Shown: positions 1 through 8,391, numbered from the stretch's first letter. The stretch is DNA of 64,000 nt from an uncultured Saprospiraceae bacterium (GCA_937995755.1 CALKJD010000018.1:1-64000); one strand, 5' to 3'. Numbers and translations are program-made. The notes: generated from the sequence alone by a model not told the origin.

Positions 1-1415
1 TCTTGTACAGCGGCCTTTCCTTCGGCTTCATGGTCGTGCGCATGATCATGTCCATCATGTACATCGTGTGTGCCATGAGCATCCATATGTTTTACGATCA
101 CATCATTCGCATCTTCTTCATAATTACCATCTGATACTTCAGGAGCGTTCTCGATATCTTCCGAATCAATAATTACACCTCTTCCTAACAGTTTTTGTTT
201 CTCTTCTTTCTCTAATTTTATTCTCGCTAATGCATCATCAATTGTCTCTCCAGGAAGCACTTCTATCTGTTGCTCGTCAGCTTCACCTGATAATATTTCT
301 TGCTCTAAGCGGGCTTCTGTTTTCATCTGAAATAAAGACTTCTCTCTGCTTTCAGCAAACATACCTGTAATCTTTAATTCCGTACGTCTATTGGCTGCAT
401 GCTCTTTTTCAGAACAATAGACCCCATTTTTACATTTATTGGCAATCTGAGTTTCACCATATCCACGATAAGTAATACTTCCATCTTTTACATTACCCGT
501 ATTTTTGAGATAATCTACGGCTGATTTCGCTCTCTTTTGAGAAAGCTCCATATTATAATCATCCTTACCTCTACTGTCTGTATGAGACCCCAGCTCTATC
601 GTTAGTCTAGGATTGTCTTTCATAAGCTGAATGATGGTATTGAGTTGCTTTTCTGCCTGAGGCTTGATATCCCATTTGGCTAGATCATAATAGATATTCT
701 CTATTTCCATCTTCTTCCCAGTAAATATCTTCTCCAATTCTACATTAGCTAATAGTAGCCCATTCTCATTGCCCTCGGTCATCGTCTCTGATACTCCAGG
801 TCTTACGCTACCGATCCCTTCAAAACATAGAATACATCCCTTTACATTGACGAATGCTTCCATACGCTTGGCTAAGTATCCCTTTTTACGAATAAGGATA
901 GTGTAATGATTGCCTTTTTCGAGATTGACTCTAAACTCTGGATGTTCGTAATCATTCAAGGCGAGTACCTCCTTTTGCGTGGTATTATTGTAGACTTCTA
1001 CCCTAGTTCCTCTAATGGCATCTACAGGAGTTTCAGAATCGTCTCTCTTTTCTGCCATAGTGATCTCAAATATGTATCCTGGCTCTCTTTTCAATTCAAA
1101 TTGAAGAAAGTTCTTTTGGTCTACTGCTGGATTAAGGTCCATAGACTTAGGTTGAAACATATCCTTAATCACCTTTACCTCAAGCGCTTCACCTGCTCGT
1201 GCTTCGAATGTAAAAAAGCCATCTTCATTGGTATATACTTGGGCTATCTGAGCACTTGTAGATTTATTGATCGCTGTGACTTGCACTACATTGAGATATC
1301 CACGGTTACCACTCTCGTATACGTAGCCTTCTACTGTAGTTGTCTCTTGCGCCAGAGCAGCTCCGGACATGATACACATGATGCTGAAAACAAATACTTT
1401 AATGATGCTTTTCAT
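1..1415 (-). CDS. OmpA-family outer membrane protein with N-terminal CarboxypepD_reg-like domain (3' end cut by window edge)
   Basis: Translated by eye from the minus strand; open from ATG 1415-1413 to the window edge (about 471 codons), so the C-terminus is missing. A signal peptide (MKSIIKVFVFSIMCIMSGAALAQ, split here as MKSIIKVFVFSIM / CIMSGAALAQ) is followed by a beta-sandwich stretch resembling CarboxypepD_reg/CNA-B (EGYVYESGNRGYLNVVQV, about residues 29-110). About residues 240-360 form an OmpA C-terminal peptidoglycan-binding domain with the signatures LGSHTDSRG, NMELSQKRAKSAVDYL and NRRTELKITG. The tail is acidic and has about eight His in 22 residues near the edge. It probably links outer membrane and peptidoglycan. 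The CRD plus OmpA layout recalls part of PorE of the T9SS, but no TPR or propeller is seen, so I do not call it porE. Confidence 0.85.
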   Translation of the reverse strand, partial: MKSIIKVFVFSIMCIMSGAALAQETTTVEGYVYESGNRGYLNVVQVTAINKSTSAQIAQVYTNEDGFFTFEARAGEALEVKVIKDMFQPKSMDLNPAVDQKNFLQFELKREPGYIFEITMAEKRDDSETPVDAIRGTRVEVYNNTTQKEVLALNDYEHPEFRVNLEKGNHYTILIRKKGYLAKRMEAFVNVKGCILCFEGIGSVRPGVSETMTEGNENGLLLANVELEKIFTGKKMEIENIYYDLAKWDIKPQAEKQLNTIIQLMKDNPRLTIELGSHTDSRGKDDYNMELSQKRAKSAVDYLKNTGNVKDGSITYRGYGETQIANKCKNGVYCSEKEHAANRRTELKITGMFAESREKSLFQMKTEARLEQEILSGEADEQQIEVLPGETIDDALARIKLEKEEKQKLLGRGVIIDSEDIENAPEVSDGNYEEDANDVIVKHMDAHGTHDVHDGHDHAHDHEAEGKAAVQ

Positions 1416-1516
1416 AGCTAATTCCAATGTTTATTTCTTAAAAGTCTAATTACCTTTATTAAATGTTACTCTATCTGAGCAAACAAAATTTCGATGCAAG
1501 GTACTACAATTACATC

Positions 1517-1984
1517 TTATACCATATCTTCCACAAATCGATTAATCGCCAATACATATCCCATATGTATACCCTCATGAAATAGATTAAACTCTATGGC
1601 ATCTTCAACGGTAGCTAGTTGAAACCCAGTCTTAGTACTGAATCCCTTATATGCTCCAAAGTAACCAGATTCATAATCATCTTTACATTGCTCTGCAGAT
1701 GATACCAATATAGCTTTTATCATATCTACATCCTCTTGCGTATATAGTCGTTCTGGTTTAGTACCATTACGATAACCCTTGACTATATCTTTATGTAATC
1801 GCCACTGACTATCTGATAGACTATAGACGAGCAACTGCATCGTAGCGGCACAGTGGGCTATATTCCAAAATATATTATTGTTGAATCCTGCAGGAATGTG
1901 GTTTAACTGCTCCAAAGAATAACTGTCCAGAAACTTAACGAAAGTACGTCTAGTGGCTATCGTAGCCGAAAATGGTAATGCCAT
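1517..1984 (-). CDS. DinB-family protein (four-helix, probable metal-binding)
   Basis: 155 residues, the usual length for DinB/YfiT-like proteins. The likely metal-ligand histidines are in NIAHCAA (about residue 44) and FHEGIHMGY (about residues 135-141), the spacing expected for the DinB_2 four-helix bundle. Such proteins bind a divalent metal and often act as thiol-dependent transferases or have no known role. No signal peptide, so cytoplasmic. It lies 30 bp downstream of the unknown gene at 2015-2770 on the same strand and may share its transcript. The family is well supported; the reaction cannot be inferred. Confidence 0.8.
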   Translation of the reverse strand: MALPFSATIATRRTFVKFLDSYSLEQLNHIPAGFNNNIFWNIAHCAATMQLLVYSLSDSQWRLHKDIVKGYRNGTKPERLYTQEDVDMIKAILVSSAEQCKDDYESGYFGAYKGFSTKTGFQLATVEDAIEFNLFHEGIHMGYVLAINRFVEDMV

Positions 1985-2014
1985 GAAATTTATATTGATT
2001 AAAGTGAAACGGAA

Positions 2015-2770
2015 TTAACTCACCTGAGGTTCCTTATTGATGATACTTAAGTACTCCGCTACACTCTTGTCTAAAAGCACTATAGTAGCTTCTACTTGTT
2101 CTACTACTTTAGCATGAATACTATCATAGTATTTAGATTTATTGAGGTTGACTCTTGTTATAGATTGTTGTAATATCTGATCCATAAACTCTCTAAACTG
2201 AGTTTTCGCTGTCTCTACGCCGTACTTATTAATAGCAAGTTGCAATCTATTGCCATTGATCGTCTGCATATCTTCTACCAAATCTTCAACATCATCATTA
2301 ACTTCTGTAATGAGATCAAAGCATCTCCAATCTGCTAGAGAATAGTATCGACCGATCTTAGGCGCATGATTATATATTAGTCTCCGAAGAAGTTTCACAT
2401 CACATGATTTATAAAAATAGAAATACTCCATACTTAATCTAAGTAAGTCTTTCTTAGATCTTAGTTGAATTTCATGTCGCTGATACTTATATATATGTGA
2501 TGAGTATTGATCGTATTCTGAAGATGGTACTCCAAGATTCGATAGCGACTGATGGATATGATTCCAATACAACTTCAACTCTGAATCATCTAGAACCCAA
2601 TTGGATTCTAGGTATTCGTCTAAGAAATAAATGTCTTGCTGCAATCTGATAAGATTAGCTTCTAATCTATCTTTTTTGATTGCGGACAACTCACCTAACT
2701 CATAGAGATGATCAAAATCTCTATAAGCGAACAATGTCTTAATCTTAGCTGTCAAAACCTCCATATCCAT
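2015..2770 (-). CDS. Hypothetical cytoplasmic helical protein
   Basis: 251 residues, not recognised. It has no signal peptide or membrane segment and is rich in Leu, Tyr, Asp and Lys with long predicted helices. Aromatic clusters such as MEYFYFYKSCD (about residue 116) and a charged stretch VNDDVEDLVEDMQ (about residue 158) stand out. The start could be the first ATG (2770) or the ATG two codons later (2764). It precedes the DinB-family gene by 30 bp, so the two are probably co-transcribed. The start lies in a 223-bp divergent gap shared with ubiE. Confidence 0.6.
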   Translation of the reverse strand: MDMEVLTAKIKTLFAYRDFDHLYELGELSAIKKDRLEANLIRLQQDIYFLDEYLESNWVLDDSELKLYWNHIHQSLSNLGVPSSEYDQYSSHIYKYQRHEIQLRSKKDLLRLSMEYFYFYKSCDVKLLRRLIYNHAPKIGRYYSLADWRCFDLITEVNDDVEDLVEDMQTINGNRLQLAINKYGVETAKTQFREFMDQILQQSITRVNLNKSKYYDSIHAKVVEQVEATIVLLDKSVAEYLSIINKEPQVS

Positions 2771-2965
2771 AATACCCTAAAAGTAATAATATAGTCCAAT
2801 ATCGATGGTATACTCGACGATCATTAATCGCTTTTATTATCAAAGAGCCCAAAGACAACAATCAGGGAGACTCTTGAATACTGTGCGTCTATAAAAACAA
2901 AGGATGTTTATCCCAATATGCTAGAACATATATAGACTTATAGCTATTTAAGTATTATAAATCCT

Positions 2966-2973
2966 TACTTTTG
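2966..2973 (+). promoter_or_regulatory. -7 promoter element upstream of ubiE
   Basis: TACTTTTG followed by C matches the Bacteroidetes primary sigma -7 consensus TAnnTTTG and ends 20 bases before the ubiE ATG. No clear TTG sits at the -33 spacing, so only the -7 box is called. Confidence 0.5.
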
Positions 2974-2993
2974 CACTCAATATTATAAACGAT

Positions 2994-3740
2994 ATGGCAT
3001 CCGATCCAGCGCAATACAAAACAGTAACACCTTACGAAGAATCTTCAGACAAGAAGGCACAAGTAACTAAGATGTTTGATAAGATTGCTCCTTATTACGA
3101 CTACCTCAACAGACTACTTACTGTAGGTATTGACACTATATGGAGATCAAAGGCAATCAAGGTAATGTCGAAAGGCAATCCAAAGCTAATATTAGATATC
3201 GCTACGGGTACGGCAGATCTAGCTATCGAAGCTGCCAAAAAGCTTAATCCAGATCATGTCACAGGTATGGATATATCCAAAGAGATGCTGGCTATTGGGA
3301 GTAAGAAGATAATTAAGAAAAACCTAAGTGATAAAATCACACTGGAACTTGGTGACTCAGAAGCTTTAAAATATGCTGACAACAGCTATGATGTAGTGAG
3401 TAGTGCCTTTGGAGTTCGTAATTTTCAGAATCTTAAGCAGGGTTTGACTGAGATGCATAGAGTTTTGAAGCCAGGAGGTCAAATCGTAGTTTTAGAATTT
3501 TCTAGACCTAAGGCTTTCCCAATTAAGCAGGCTTTCAACTTATATTTCAAGAATATTTTGCCTTTTATCGGAAAGATTAAGTCTAAAGATGACAAGGCTT
3601 ATAAGTATTTGTACGAATCTGTACAAGTTTTTCCAGATTACAACCGTTTTACTGACATATTGGATCAGATTGGCTTTAAAGAGTCAAAGTGGTCGTCACT
3701 AAGTTTTGGTATATGCACCATTTATTCCGCTACAAAGTAG
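2994..3740 (+). CDS. ubiE: Demethylmenaquinone methyltransferase / ubiquinone biosynthesis methyltransferase
   Basis: 248 residues, the normal length of UbiE/MenG. It methylates demethylmenaquinone to menaquinone using S-adenosylmethionine, the last step of the menaquinone pathway used in Bacteroidota respiration. Diagnostic segments are YDYLNRLLTVGIDTIWR (about residue 34), the SAM-binding ILDIATGTADLAIEA (about residue 67), SSAFGVRNFQN (about residue 136) and RVLKPGGQIVVLEFSRP (about residue 155). The ATG at 2994 follows a -7 box by 20 bases. The 3' end overlaps the porT reading frame, an arrangement conserved in many Bacteroidota. Confidence 0.95.
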   Translation: MASDPAQYKTVTPYEESSDKKAQVTKMFDKIAPYYDYLNRLLTVGIDTIWRSKAIKVMSKGNPKLILDIATGTADLAIEAAKKLNPDHVTGMDISKEMLAIGSKKIIKKNLSDKITLELGDSEALKYADNSYDVVSSAFGVRNFQNLKQGLTEMHRVLKPGGQIVVLEFSRPKAFPIKQAFNLYFKNILPFIGKIKSKDDKAYKYLYESVQVFPDYNRFTDILDQIGFKESKWSSLSFGICTIYSATK

Positions 3741-4438
3741 CATTAGTTATATTTTGCTCTTTCTTTTTCATGTCCAACGAAGGTGTTGCGCAATTTGGAA
3801 GAGGTACAGACAATTACAATTTTCGAGACTTTCAAAAGAAGTCCTACTACTTTGGTATGACGTTGGGCCTCAATAGCTCAGGATATAGATTGAATCAGTC
3901 TTCGTTTTTCATTAATAATGATAGCATTAACATCTCTGAAGCAGAATCAGGCGGAGGTTTTGTACTCAATGGCATAATCAATTTAAAACTGGGTGATTAT
4001 TTCGATTTCAGAGCATTACCTGGATTCGCATTCTCTAATCGTAGTTTTCAATTTACATATAAAGAATCCGAAAGCGTTAAAACTAGAAGTGTAGAATCTG
4101 TATTCTTCGAAGTACCATTTCTGATCAGATTTAAATCTGCTCCCTATAAGGATAAGAGGGCATTCATGGTAGCTGGAATGAAGTATAGCTATGATGTCCA
4201 GTCTAATTCTAAAACAAGAGATGCTAAGACGCTCATTAAAATTTCGCCTCACGACTTTCAAATGGAAGTCGGCGTGGGAATGCAATTTTTCTATCCATAC
4301 TTCATCTTCTCTCCAGAAATCAAATACTCTAGAGGAGTTGGGAACATCCTAATTTACGATGACCAACTTAATGAATCTAAAGTACTAGAAAACGTTGTCT
4401 CTCAAGTGATTACACTCAGCTTCCACTTCGAAGGGTAA
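3713..4438 (+). CDS. porT: Type IX secretion system outer-membrane beta-barrel protein PorT
   Basis: About 241 residues from ATG 3713. A GTG at 3689 would add eight residues before a natural signal peptide (MHHLFRYKVALVIFCSFFF, cleaved near GVAQ), so 3713 is preferred. It still overlaps ubiE by 28 bp, implying translational coupling. The mature part alternates short amphipathic strands and has the N-terminal YNFRDFQKKSYYFGMTLGLN and the C-terminal QVITLSFHF aromatic end typical of PorT/SprT barrels. PorT is required for T9SS-dependent export and gliding. The call rests on fold-like sequence, length and the well-known ubiE-porT adjacency. Probable customers are the type A and type B CTD proteins elsewhere in this window. 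Confidence 0.85.
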   Translation: MHHLFRYKVALVIFCSFFFMSNEGVAQFGRGTDNYNFRDFQKKSYYFGMTLGLNSSGYRLNQSSFFINNDSINISEAESGGGFVLNGIINLKLGDYFDFRALPGFAFSNRSFQFTYKESESVKTRSVESVFFEVPFLIRFKSAPYKDKRAFMVAGMKYSYDVQSNSKTRDAKTLIKISPHDFQMEVGVGMQFFYPYFIFSPEIKYSRGVGNILIYDDQLNESKVLENVVSQVITLSFHFEG

Positions 4439-4439
4439 G

Positions 4440-4468
4440 TTTGTGTTTTCTCAAAAAGAAAACACAAA
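4440..4468 (+). terminator. Perfect 12-bp hairpin after porT
   Basis: Arms TTTGTGTTTTCT (4440-4451) and AGAAAACACAAA (4457-4468) are perfect complements around a CAAAA loop, starting 2 bases after the porT stop. There is no T-run behind it, so it may be a processing or end-stabilising hairpin rather than a classical intrinsic terminator. Confidence 0.5.
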
Positions 4469-4471
4469 CAA

Positions 4472-4770
4472 CGAAACACGACATTTCCGTGTTTCGAAAT
4501 AGTAATTAGCATCTTTCAGCGAAACACTACATTTCCGTGTTTCGCTATAGTAATTAGCATCTTTAAGTAAACACGACATTTTCGTGTTTCGATATAATAG
4601 TTAGCACCTATCAGTAAAACACGACATTTCCGCGTTTCGAAATAGTAATTAGCATCTTTCAGCAAAACACGACATTTCCGTGTTTCGATATAGTAATCAT
4701 CTTTCAGCAAAACACGACATTTCCGTGTTTCGATATAATAGTTAGCATCTTTCAGCAAAACACAACAAGA
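4472..4770. repeat. Tandem array of a ~48-bp palindromic repeat (six full units plus a partial one)
   Basis: Units begin near 4472, 4520, 4567, 4615, 4663 and 4708, with a degenerate seventh near 4756. Periods are 48, 47, 48, 48, 45 and 48 bp. Each unit has a hairpin core CGAAACACG-ACATTTC-CGTGTTTCG (perfect 9-bp arms in unit 1, slightly degraded in others) followed by a linker reading about ATAGTAATTAGCATCTTTCAG. The linkers are repeated too, so this is not a CRISPR array. It lies between porT and the TPR gene. Role unknown. Confidence 0.9.
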
Positions 4771-5163
4771 GTGTACCCAGGAAACACATCGCTGGTGTAA
4801 GTATATAGCTTTCGTAGACCTAGGCACACCAAATCCCTAGCAACGGCTTAAATAATATCTCTCAAAAGCCACAAACATCGACAAAAGAGCCATTCCATTG
4901 CTCTGACCTTGCCCAATTCGCCCTCAACTTTTGGCTTAAATTATACTCAAATCCAGCTATTTCTTAAAATAATTAATCCTATTCTAGGCTATACATAAGT
5001 ATTATCTACCTCTTTCATTAGCTATGATCATATCTCAGCTTAATCCCATTCGACAACCATCGCAAAACTATTAATACATACTATCATGTATATCAGATCA
5101 ATACGTTGAAAATCTTAATAAAGATCAATAATAGTTAATCGCAATTATATTTGTCCAAAAAGG
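4771..5163. other. Intergenic stretch without a recognisable gene
   Basis: AT-rich sequence between the repeat array and the promoter of the TPR gene. I see no start codon followed by a plausible coding stretch, no tRNA-like fold and no strong hairpin. A TATATTTG at 5146-5153 resembles a -7 box and may be an alternative promoter. Confidence 0.4.
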
Positions 5164-5192
5164 TTGTGAATTACTAAGAATACTTATCTTCG
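5164..5192 (+). promoter_or_regulatory. Probable promoter of the TPR membrane protein gene
   Basis: TTG at 5164-5166, an 18-base spacer and TATCTTCG at 5185-5192 fit the Bacteroidetes TTG / TAnnTTTG arrangement with one mismatch. The ATG follows at 5214, giving a short leader. Confidence 0.5.
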
Positions 5193-5213
5193 CACAAATT
5201 TTTGATACGCATT

Positions 5214-5972
5214 ATGGCAAGAGATAAAAAGAAAAGAAAGCAATACGTCAATCCTAACCAAGGTAAAACTAATGAAGGTGAGGTAAATGAATTTGGCGAA
5301 TACGTAGATGGAGACGGTGATGAAACGCTAGTTGACATTGTAGAAGTAAAGGAAGTCGCTCAAGACTTTTTTGAAAAACACCAAAATCTAATACTTGGCC
5401 TTATCGTAGGTGGTGTTTTACTACTTGGTGCATATTTAGCTTATTCATTTGGTTATAAAGCTCCGAAAGAAGCTGCTGCAATGGAAGCTATCTATAAAGC
5501 GCAAGAACAATTTGCTCAAGATTCATTTATTCTAGCATTAGAAAATCCAGGTGGAGGATTCGAAGGATTCCTTGATATCATAGATAACTATGGTGGTACT
5601 AAAGCTGGAAATCTAGCTAAATACTACGCTGGTGTCTCATACCTCAACTTAGGAAGAGCAGAAGATGCAATCAGTTACCTAGAAAGCTACTCAGCTAATG
5701 ATGACATTACACCTATCATGAAAGCAGGAGCTCTTGGTGATGCATACGCAGAGTTAGACAACTTGGATAAGGCTCTAGGTCTTTACAAGACTGCAGCTAA
5801 CACTGACGATAATGACTTCTTAACACCTTATTACTTATATAAGTACGGTATACTTAACAAAGTAAAAGGAAATAACACAGAAGCAGTAAGTGCTTTTGAG
5901 AGAATCAAAAACAACTATCCAAACAGTAATGAAGCAAGTGAAGCAGAAAGATATGCTGCTATGCTTAAATAA
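5214..5972 (+). CDS. Membrane-anchored tetratricopeptide-repeat protein (YfgM-like)
   Basis: About 252 residues from ATG 5214; an upstream TTG at 5202 would add only four residues ahead of a natural basic start (MARDKKKRKQY). The N-terminal 55 residues are charged and cytoplasmic. One membrane helix (LILGLIVGGVLLLGAYLAYS, about residues 58-78) follows, and the rest is a periplasmic TPR solenoid: YYAGVSYLNLGRAEDAISYL, ALGDAYAELDNLDKALGLY and a final segment with AVSAFERIKNNYPNS. This layout matches YfgM/UPF0070-like proteins that assist envelope protein folding near the Sec translocon. The terminator at 5995 suggests a monocistron. Confidence 0.75.
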   Translation: MARDKKKRKQYVNPNQGKTNEGEVNEFGEYVDGDGDETLVDIVEVKEVAQDFFEKHQNLILGLIVGGVLLLGAYLAYSFGYKAPKEAAAMEAIYKAQEQFAQDSFILALENPGGGFEGFLDIIDNYGGTKAGNLAKYYAGVSYLNLGRAEDAISYLESYSANDDITPIMKAGALGDAYAELDNLDKALGLYKTAANTDDNDFLTPYYLYKYGILNKVKGNNTEAVSAFERIKNNYPNSNEASEAERYAAMLK

Positions 5973-5994
5973 GTTACCGATAGTCTAGATATAC

Positions 5995-6031
5995 AAAAGC
6001 CTTTTTCACTTAGATGTGGGAAAGGCTTTTT
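5995..6031 (+). terminator. Intrinsic terminator after the TPR gene
   Basis: AAAAGCCTTTTTCAC and GTGGGAAAGGCTTTTT pair with a bulge around a six-base loop and end in a T-run, 23 bases after the stop codon. Confidence 0.75.
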
Positions 6032-6153
6032 CATGTCATACATTAGCCTTCTAACGATCAATGCAACTTAGTATCCATTTTGTAAACTTAGGTATAAAGT
6101 ATATCCCTGATATTTTTGACGATTATTCTAAACTCTATCACATACCAATTGTC

Positions 6154-6161
6154 TACCTTTG
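6154..6161 (+). promoter_or_regulatory. -7 promoter element upstream of ribH
   Basis: TACCTTTG matches TAnnTTTG and lies 84 bases before the chosen ribH start. No -33 TTG is found at the expected spacing. No FMN riboswitch-like structure is recognisable in the leader. Confidence 0.4.
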
Positions 6162-6244
6162 TGTATAACGATACGAAGGATTAATACCGCCTCAATAGCC
6201 TAGTAATGAGCTATGAGAATAAACCACTAATAAATCTAGAAACG

Positions 6245-6766
6245 ATGTCAAGTAAGGACAAAAATTTATCTCAATATAAAATGGATGCCATAGAACCAGC
6301 GGAAAACCTCAAAGTAGGAATCGTTGTATCTGAATGGAACGAAGCAATCACCGCTACCCTTCTGGAAGGTGCTCTTGACACACTCAAAAAGCACAATGTC
6401 AAGGAAGAAAACATACATACCGTAACGGTACCAGGATCATACGAGCTGCCAATGGGAGCTAAGATCTTATTAACGAAGCACAACCTAGATACAGTAATTT
6501 GCTTAGGCTGCGTGATCAAAGGAGAAACAGATCATGACAAATACATCAACGCGGCTGTAGCATCAGGAATCATGAATCTAGGACTGATGAGTGGCAAACC
6601 AGTAATATTCGGAGTATTAACACCTAATGATCAGCAACAAGCAGAAGATAGAGCTGGAGGTAAGTATGGTAACAAAGGTGTGGAAGCCGCTACTACAGCA
6701 CTCAGAATGGCACAAATGAAAGATGTCGTGCAGAAAGAAGGCAAAGCATCTATAGGATTTAGTTAA
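6245..6766 (+). CDS. ribH: 6,7-dimethyl-8-ribityllumazine synthase
   Basis: 173 residues from ATG 6245. An in-frame ATG at 6206 would add 13 residues with no family counterpart, so the second start is preferred. It condenses 5-amino-6-ribitylaminouracil with dihydroxybutanone phosphate, the penultimate step of riboflavin synthesis, in an icosahedral or pentameric assembly. Family signatures are GIVVSEWNEAIT (about residue 25), VPGSYELPMGAK (about residue 62), the catalytic-His region GCVIKGETDHDKYI (about residue 89) and PVIFGVLTPNDQQQAEDRAG (about residue 121). No other rib genes are in the window. The gene stands alone behind a -7 box. Confidence 0.95.
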   Translation: MSSKDKNLSQYKMDAIEPAENLKVGIVVSEWNEAITATLLEGALDTLKKHNVKEENIHTVTVPGSYELPMGAKILLTKHNLDTVICLGCVIKGETDHDKYINAAVASGIMNLGLMSGKPVIFGVLTPNDQQQAEDRAGGKYGNKGVEAATTALRMAQMKDVVQKEGKASIGFS

Positions 6767-6838
6767 AGCACTTATTGAATTCACTAGAAAGATCGATCTA
6801 ATGAGTTGAGTATTAACTCTCATATAAAAAACCAAACA

Positions 6839-7699
6839 ATGAAAGCACCTAAGGTACATATTATAGAGACTGGAAAATTTAAACTAGATGGTGGCGCTAT
6901 GTTTGGCGTGGTACCCAAGAAGCTTTGGTCTAAGCTCAATACACCAGATGAAGACAATCTATGCACTTGGTCTATGCGCTGTATGTTGGTCGAAGATGGC
7001 GAACGTAAGATATTGATAGATACAGGAATCGGTAATAAGCAAGATGCTAAATTCATGTCTCACTTCCATCCACATGGCGAGGATGACTTGAAAGGTTCAC
7101 TTAAAGATGCTGGATTTAGCGTTGAAGATATTACGGATGTATTGCTTACACACTTTCACTTTGATCATGTCGGTGGCGCAGTGGAAATAGATGCTGCAGG
7201 TAATCTTGTACCTACTTTCCCTAACGCTACCTATTGGACCAACGAACAGCATTACAATGCTGCTTACGATCCTAATCCAAGAGAAAAAGCATCTTTTCTA
7301 AAGGAAAATTTCGTACCTCTGAAAGAGCATGGCGTATTAAAATATATCGACATCAATAAAGAGACTCTATTTACAGACCATGTTAATCTCATCTTTACTG
7401 ATGGTCATACGGATAAGATGATGGTACCTATTATCAATCTTGGCAATGGTCATAATTTGGTATATGCGGCAGATTTACTTCCATCGCATTGTCATATCAG
7501 TATGCCATATGTAATGAGTTACGATATTCGTCCTTTAGATACACTTAGAGAAAAAGCGGCGTTATACGAACGCGTACTAGATGGCAACCACACCATATTC
7601 TTTGAACATGATAAAGAAATGGCTATGGCGCAACTAACTAAAAATGATAGAGGTCGAGTGGTATTAGATAAATCTGTGGAACTCTTAGATATCCTCTAA
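6839..7699 (+). CDS. MBL-fold metallo-hydrolase
   Basis: 286 residues from ATG 6839; a TTG 33 bases upstream gives an unconvincing extension. The metallo-beta-lactamase zinc motif HFHFDHVGG (about residue 106) is intact. Further ligands are plausible in FTDGHTDKMM (about residue 186), YAADLLPSHCHI (about residue 209) and FFEHDKEMAMA (near the end). There is no signal peptide, so it is cytoplasmic. The subfamily resembles quorum-lactonase-like and general MBL hydrolases with the N-terminal GGAMFGVVPK stretch, but the substrate cannot be assigned. It follows ribH by 72 bp. Confidence 0.85.
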   Translation: MKAPKVHIIETGKFKLDGGAMFGVVPKKLWSKLNTPDEDNLCTWSMRCMLVEDGERKILIDTGIGNKQDAKFMSHFHPHGEDDLKGSLKDAGFSVEDITDVLLTHFHFDHVGGAVEIDAAGNLVPTFPNATYWTNEQHYNAAYDPNPREKASFLKENFVPLKEHGVLKYIDINKETLFTDHVNLIFTDGHTDKMMVPIINLGNGHNLVYAADLLPSHCHISMPYVMSYDIRPLDTLREKAALYERVLDGNHTIFFEHDKEMAMAQLTKNDRGRVVLDKSVELLDIL

Positions 7700-7734
7700 C
7701 CATTACTTAACTATCCTATAACGGACATATACAG

Positions 7735-7761
7735 TTGGGACTGCAACTTTTTGTATTTTCG
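7735..7761 (+). promoter_or_regulatory. Probable trxA promoter
   Basis: TTG at 7735-7737 and TATTTTCG at 7754-7761 with a 16-base spacer, 77 bases before the trxA ATG. The -7 box has one mismatch to TAnnTTTG. Confidence 0.4.
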
Positions 7762-7837
7762 TCCTGTTGATATATATAACAGCGGCAAATTAGCCGTTCA
7801 TGAAACACAATTAGTAAATAAAACAAATATAAAGACA

Positions 7838-8167
7838 ATGGCATTTGAATTCACAGATAGTAACTTCGAAGAAACAGCTCTAAGTGGAGGTGTAGCAATA
7901 GTAGATTTCTGGGCAGAATGGTGTGGACCATGCAAGATGGTGACTCCTATTATTGATGAACTATCAACTGACTACGAAGGAAAAGCAACTATCGGAAAAG
8001 TAAACGTAGATGACAACCCTGAAGTATCTATGAAATATGGTGTACGTAGTATCCCAACTATCTTATTCATCAAAGACGGTGAAGTAGTAGATAAGCACGT
8101 AGGTGTAGCGACTAAAGCGTCTCTAGAACAAAAACTAGCAGGACTACTCGAAGGCGCAAACGCTTAA
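7838..8167 (+). CDS. trxA: Thioredoxin
   Basis: 109 residues from ATG 7838; upstream in-frame codons have no start fitting thioredoxin length. The active site is the canonical WCGPC in VDFWAEWCGPCKMVTP (about residue 31), and the cis-proline loop RSIPTILFIKDGEVV lies at about residue 73. It is a cytoplasmic disulfide reductase that takes electrons from thioredoxin reductase. It has its own promoter-like sequence upstream and a strong terminator downstream, so it is probably monocistronic. Confidence 0.97.
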   Translation: MAFEFTDSNFEETALSGGVAIVDFWAEWCGPCKMVTPIIDELSTDYEGKATIGKVNVDDNPEVSMKYGVRSIPTILFIKDGEVVDKHVGVATKASLEQKLAGLLEGANA

Positions 8168-8190
8168 GAAAATATAGTCTTAGATAATAT

Positions 8191-8226
8191 AATCCCTGTA
8201 GCTATTAGCTATGGGGATTTTTTTTT
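8191..8226 (+). terminator. Intrinsic terminator of trxA
   Basis: AATCCC...TAGCT / AGCTA...GGGATT form a hairpin directly followed by nine or more T, 24 bases past the trxA stop. Confidence 0.85.
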
Positions 8227-8391
8227 GGAGATCTACTATATTACTTCAGTATCTTCTCTAGCTTTCTAATTTCATTTAGCTTAACCAACGCTATACTATT
8301 CGAAATACGATAGATTATTTCGTAGGTTAAAAACTACATTGATTTTCGTAATCTTAACCCAAATTTTGTTCATGTAATAATGAGGTAATAA

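Noticed and set aside
906-1421. Plus-strand reading frame of 171 codons
   Set aside because: It lies antisense to the OmpA-type gene, whose minus-strand frame has a signal peptide and domain signatures.
4472-4770. CRISPR array
   Set aside because: Both the palindromic core and the linkers are repeated, so there are no unique spacers, and there are no cas genes nearby.
4516-4827. Minus-strand reading frame with a 16-residue repeat (ETRKCRVLLKDANYY)
   Set aside because: The frame is open only because the palindromic DNA repeat has a 48-bp period, a multiple of three. It loses frame at the 47-bp unit and has no start context or homologous look.
6206-6244. Longer N-terminus for ribH
   Set aside because: The 13 extra residues have no counterpart in the family; ATG 6245 gives the usual Bacteroidota N-terminus.
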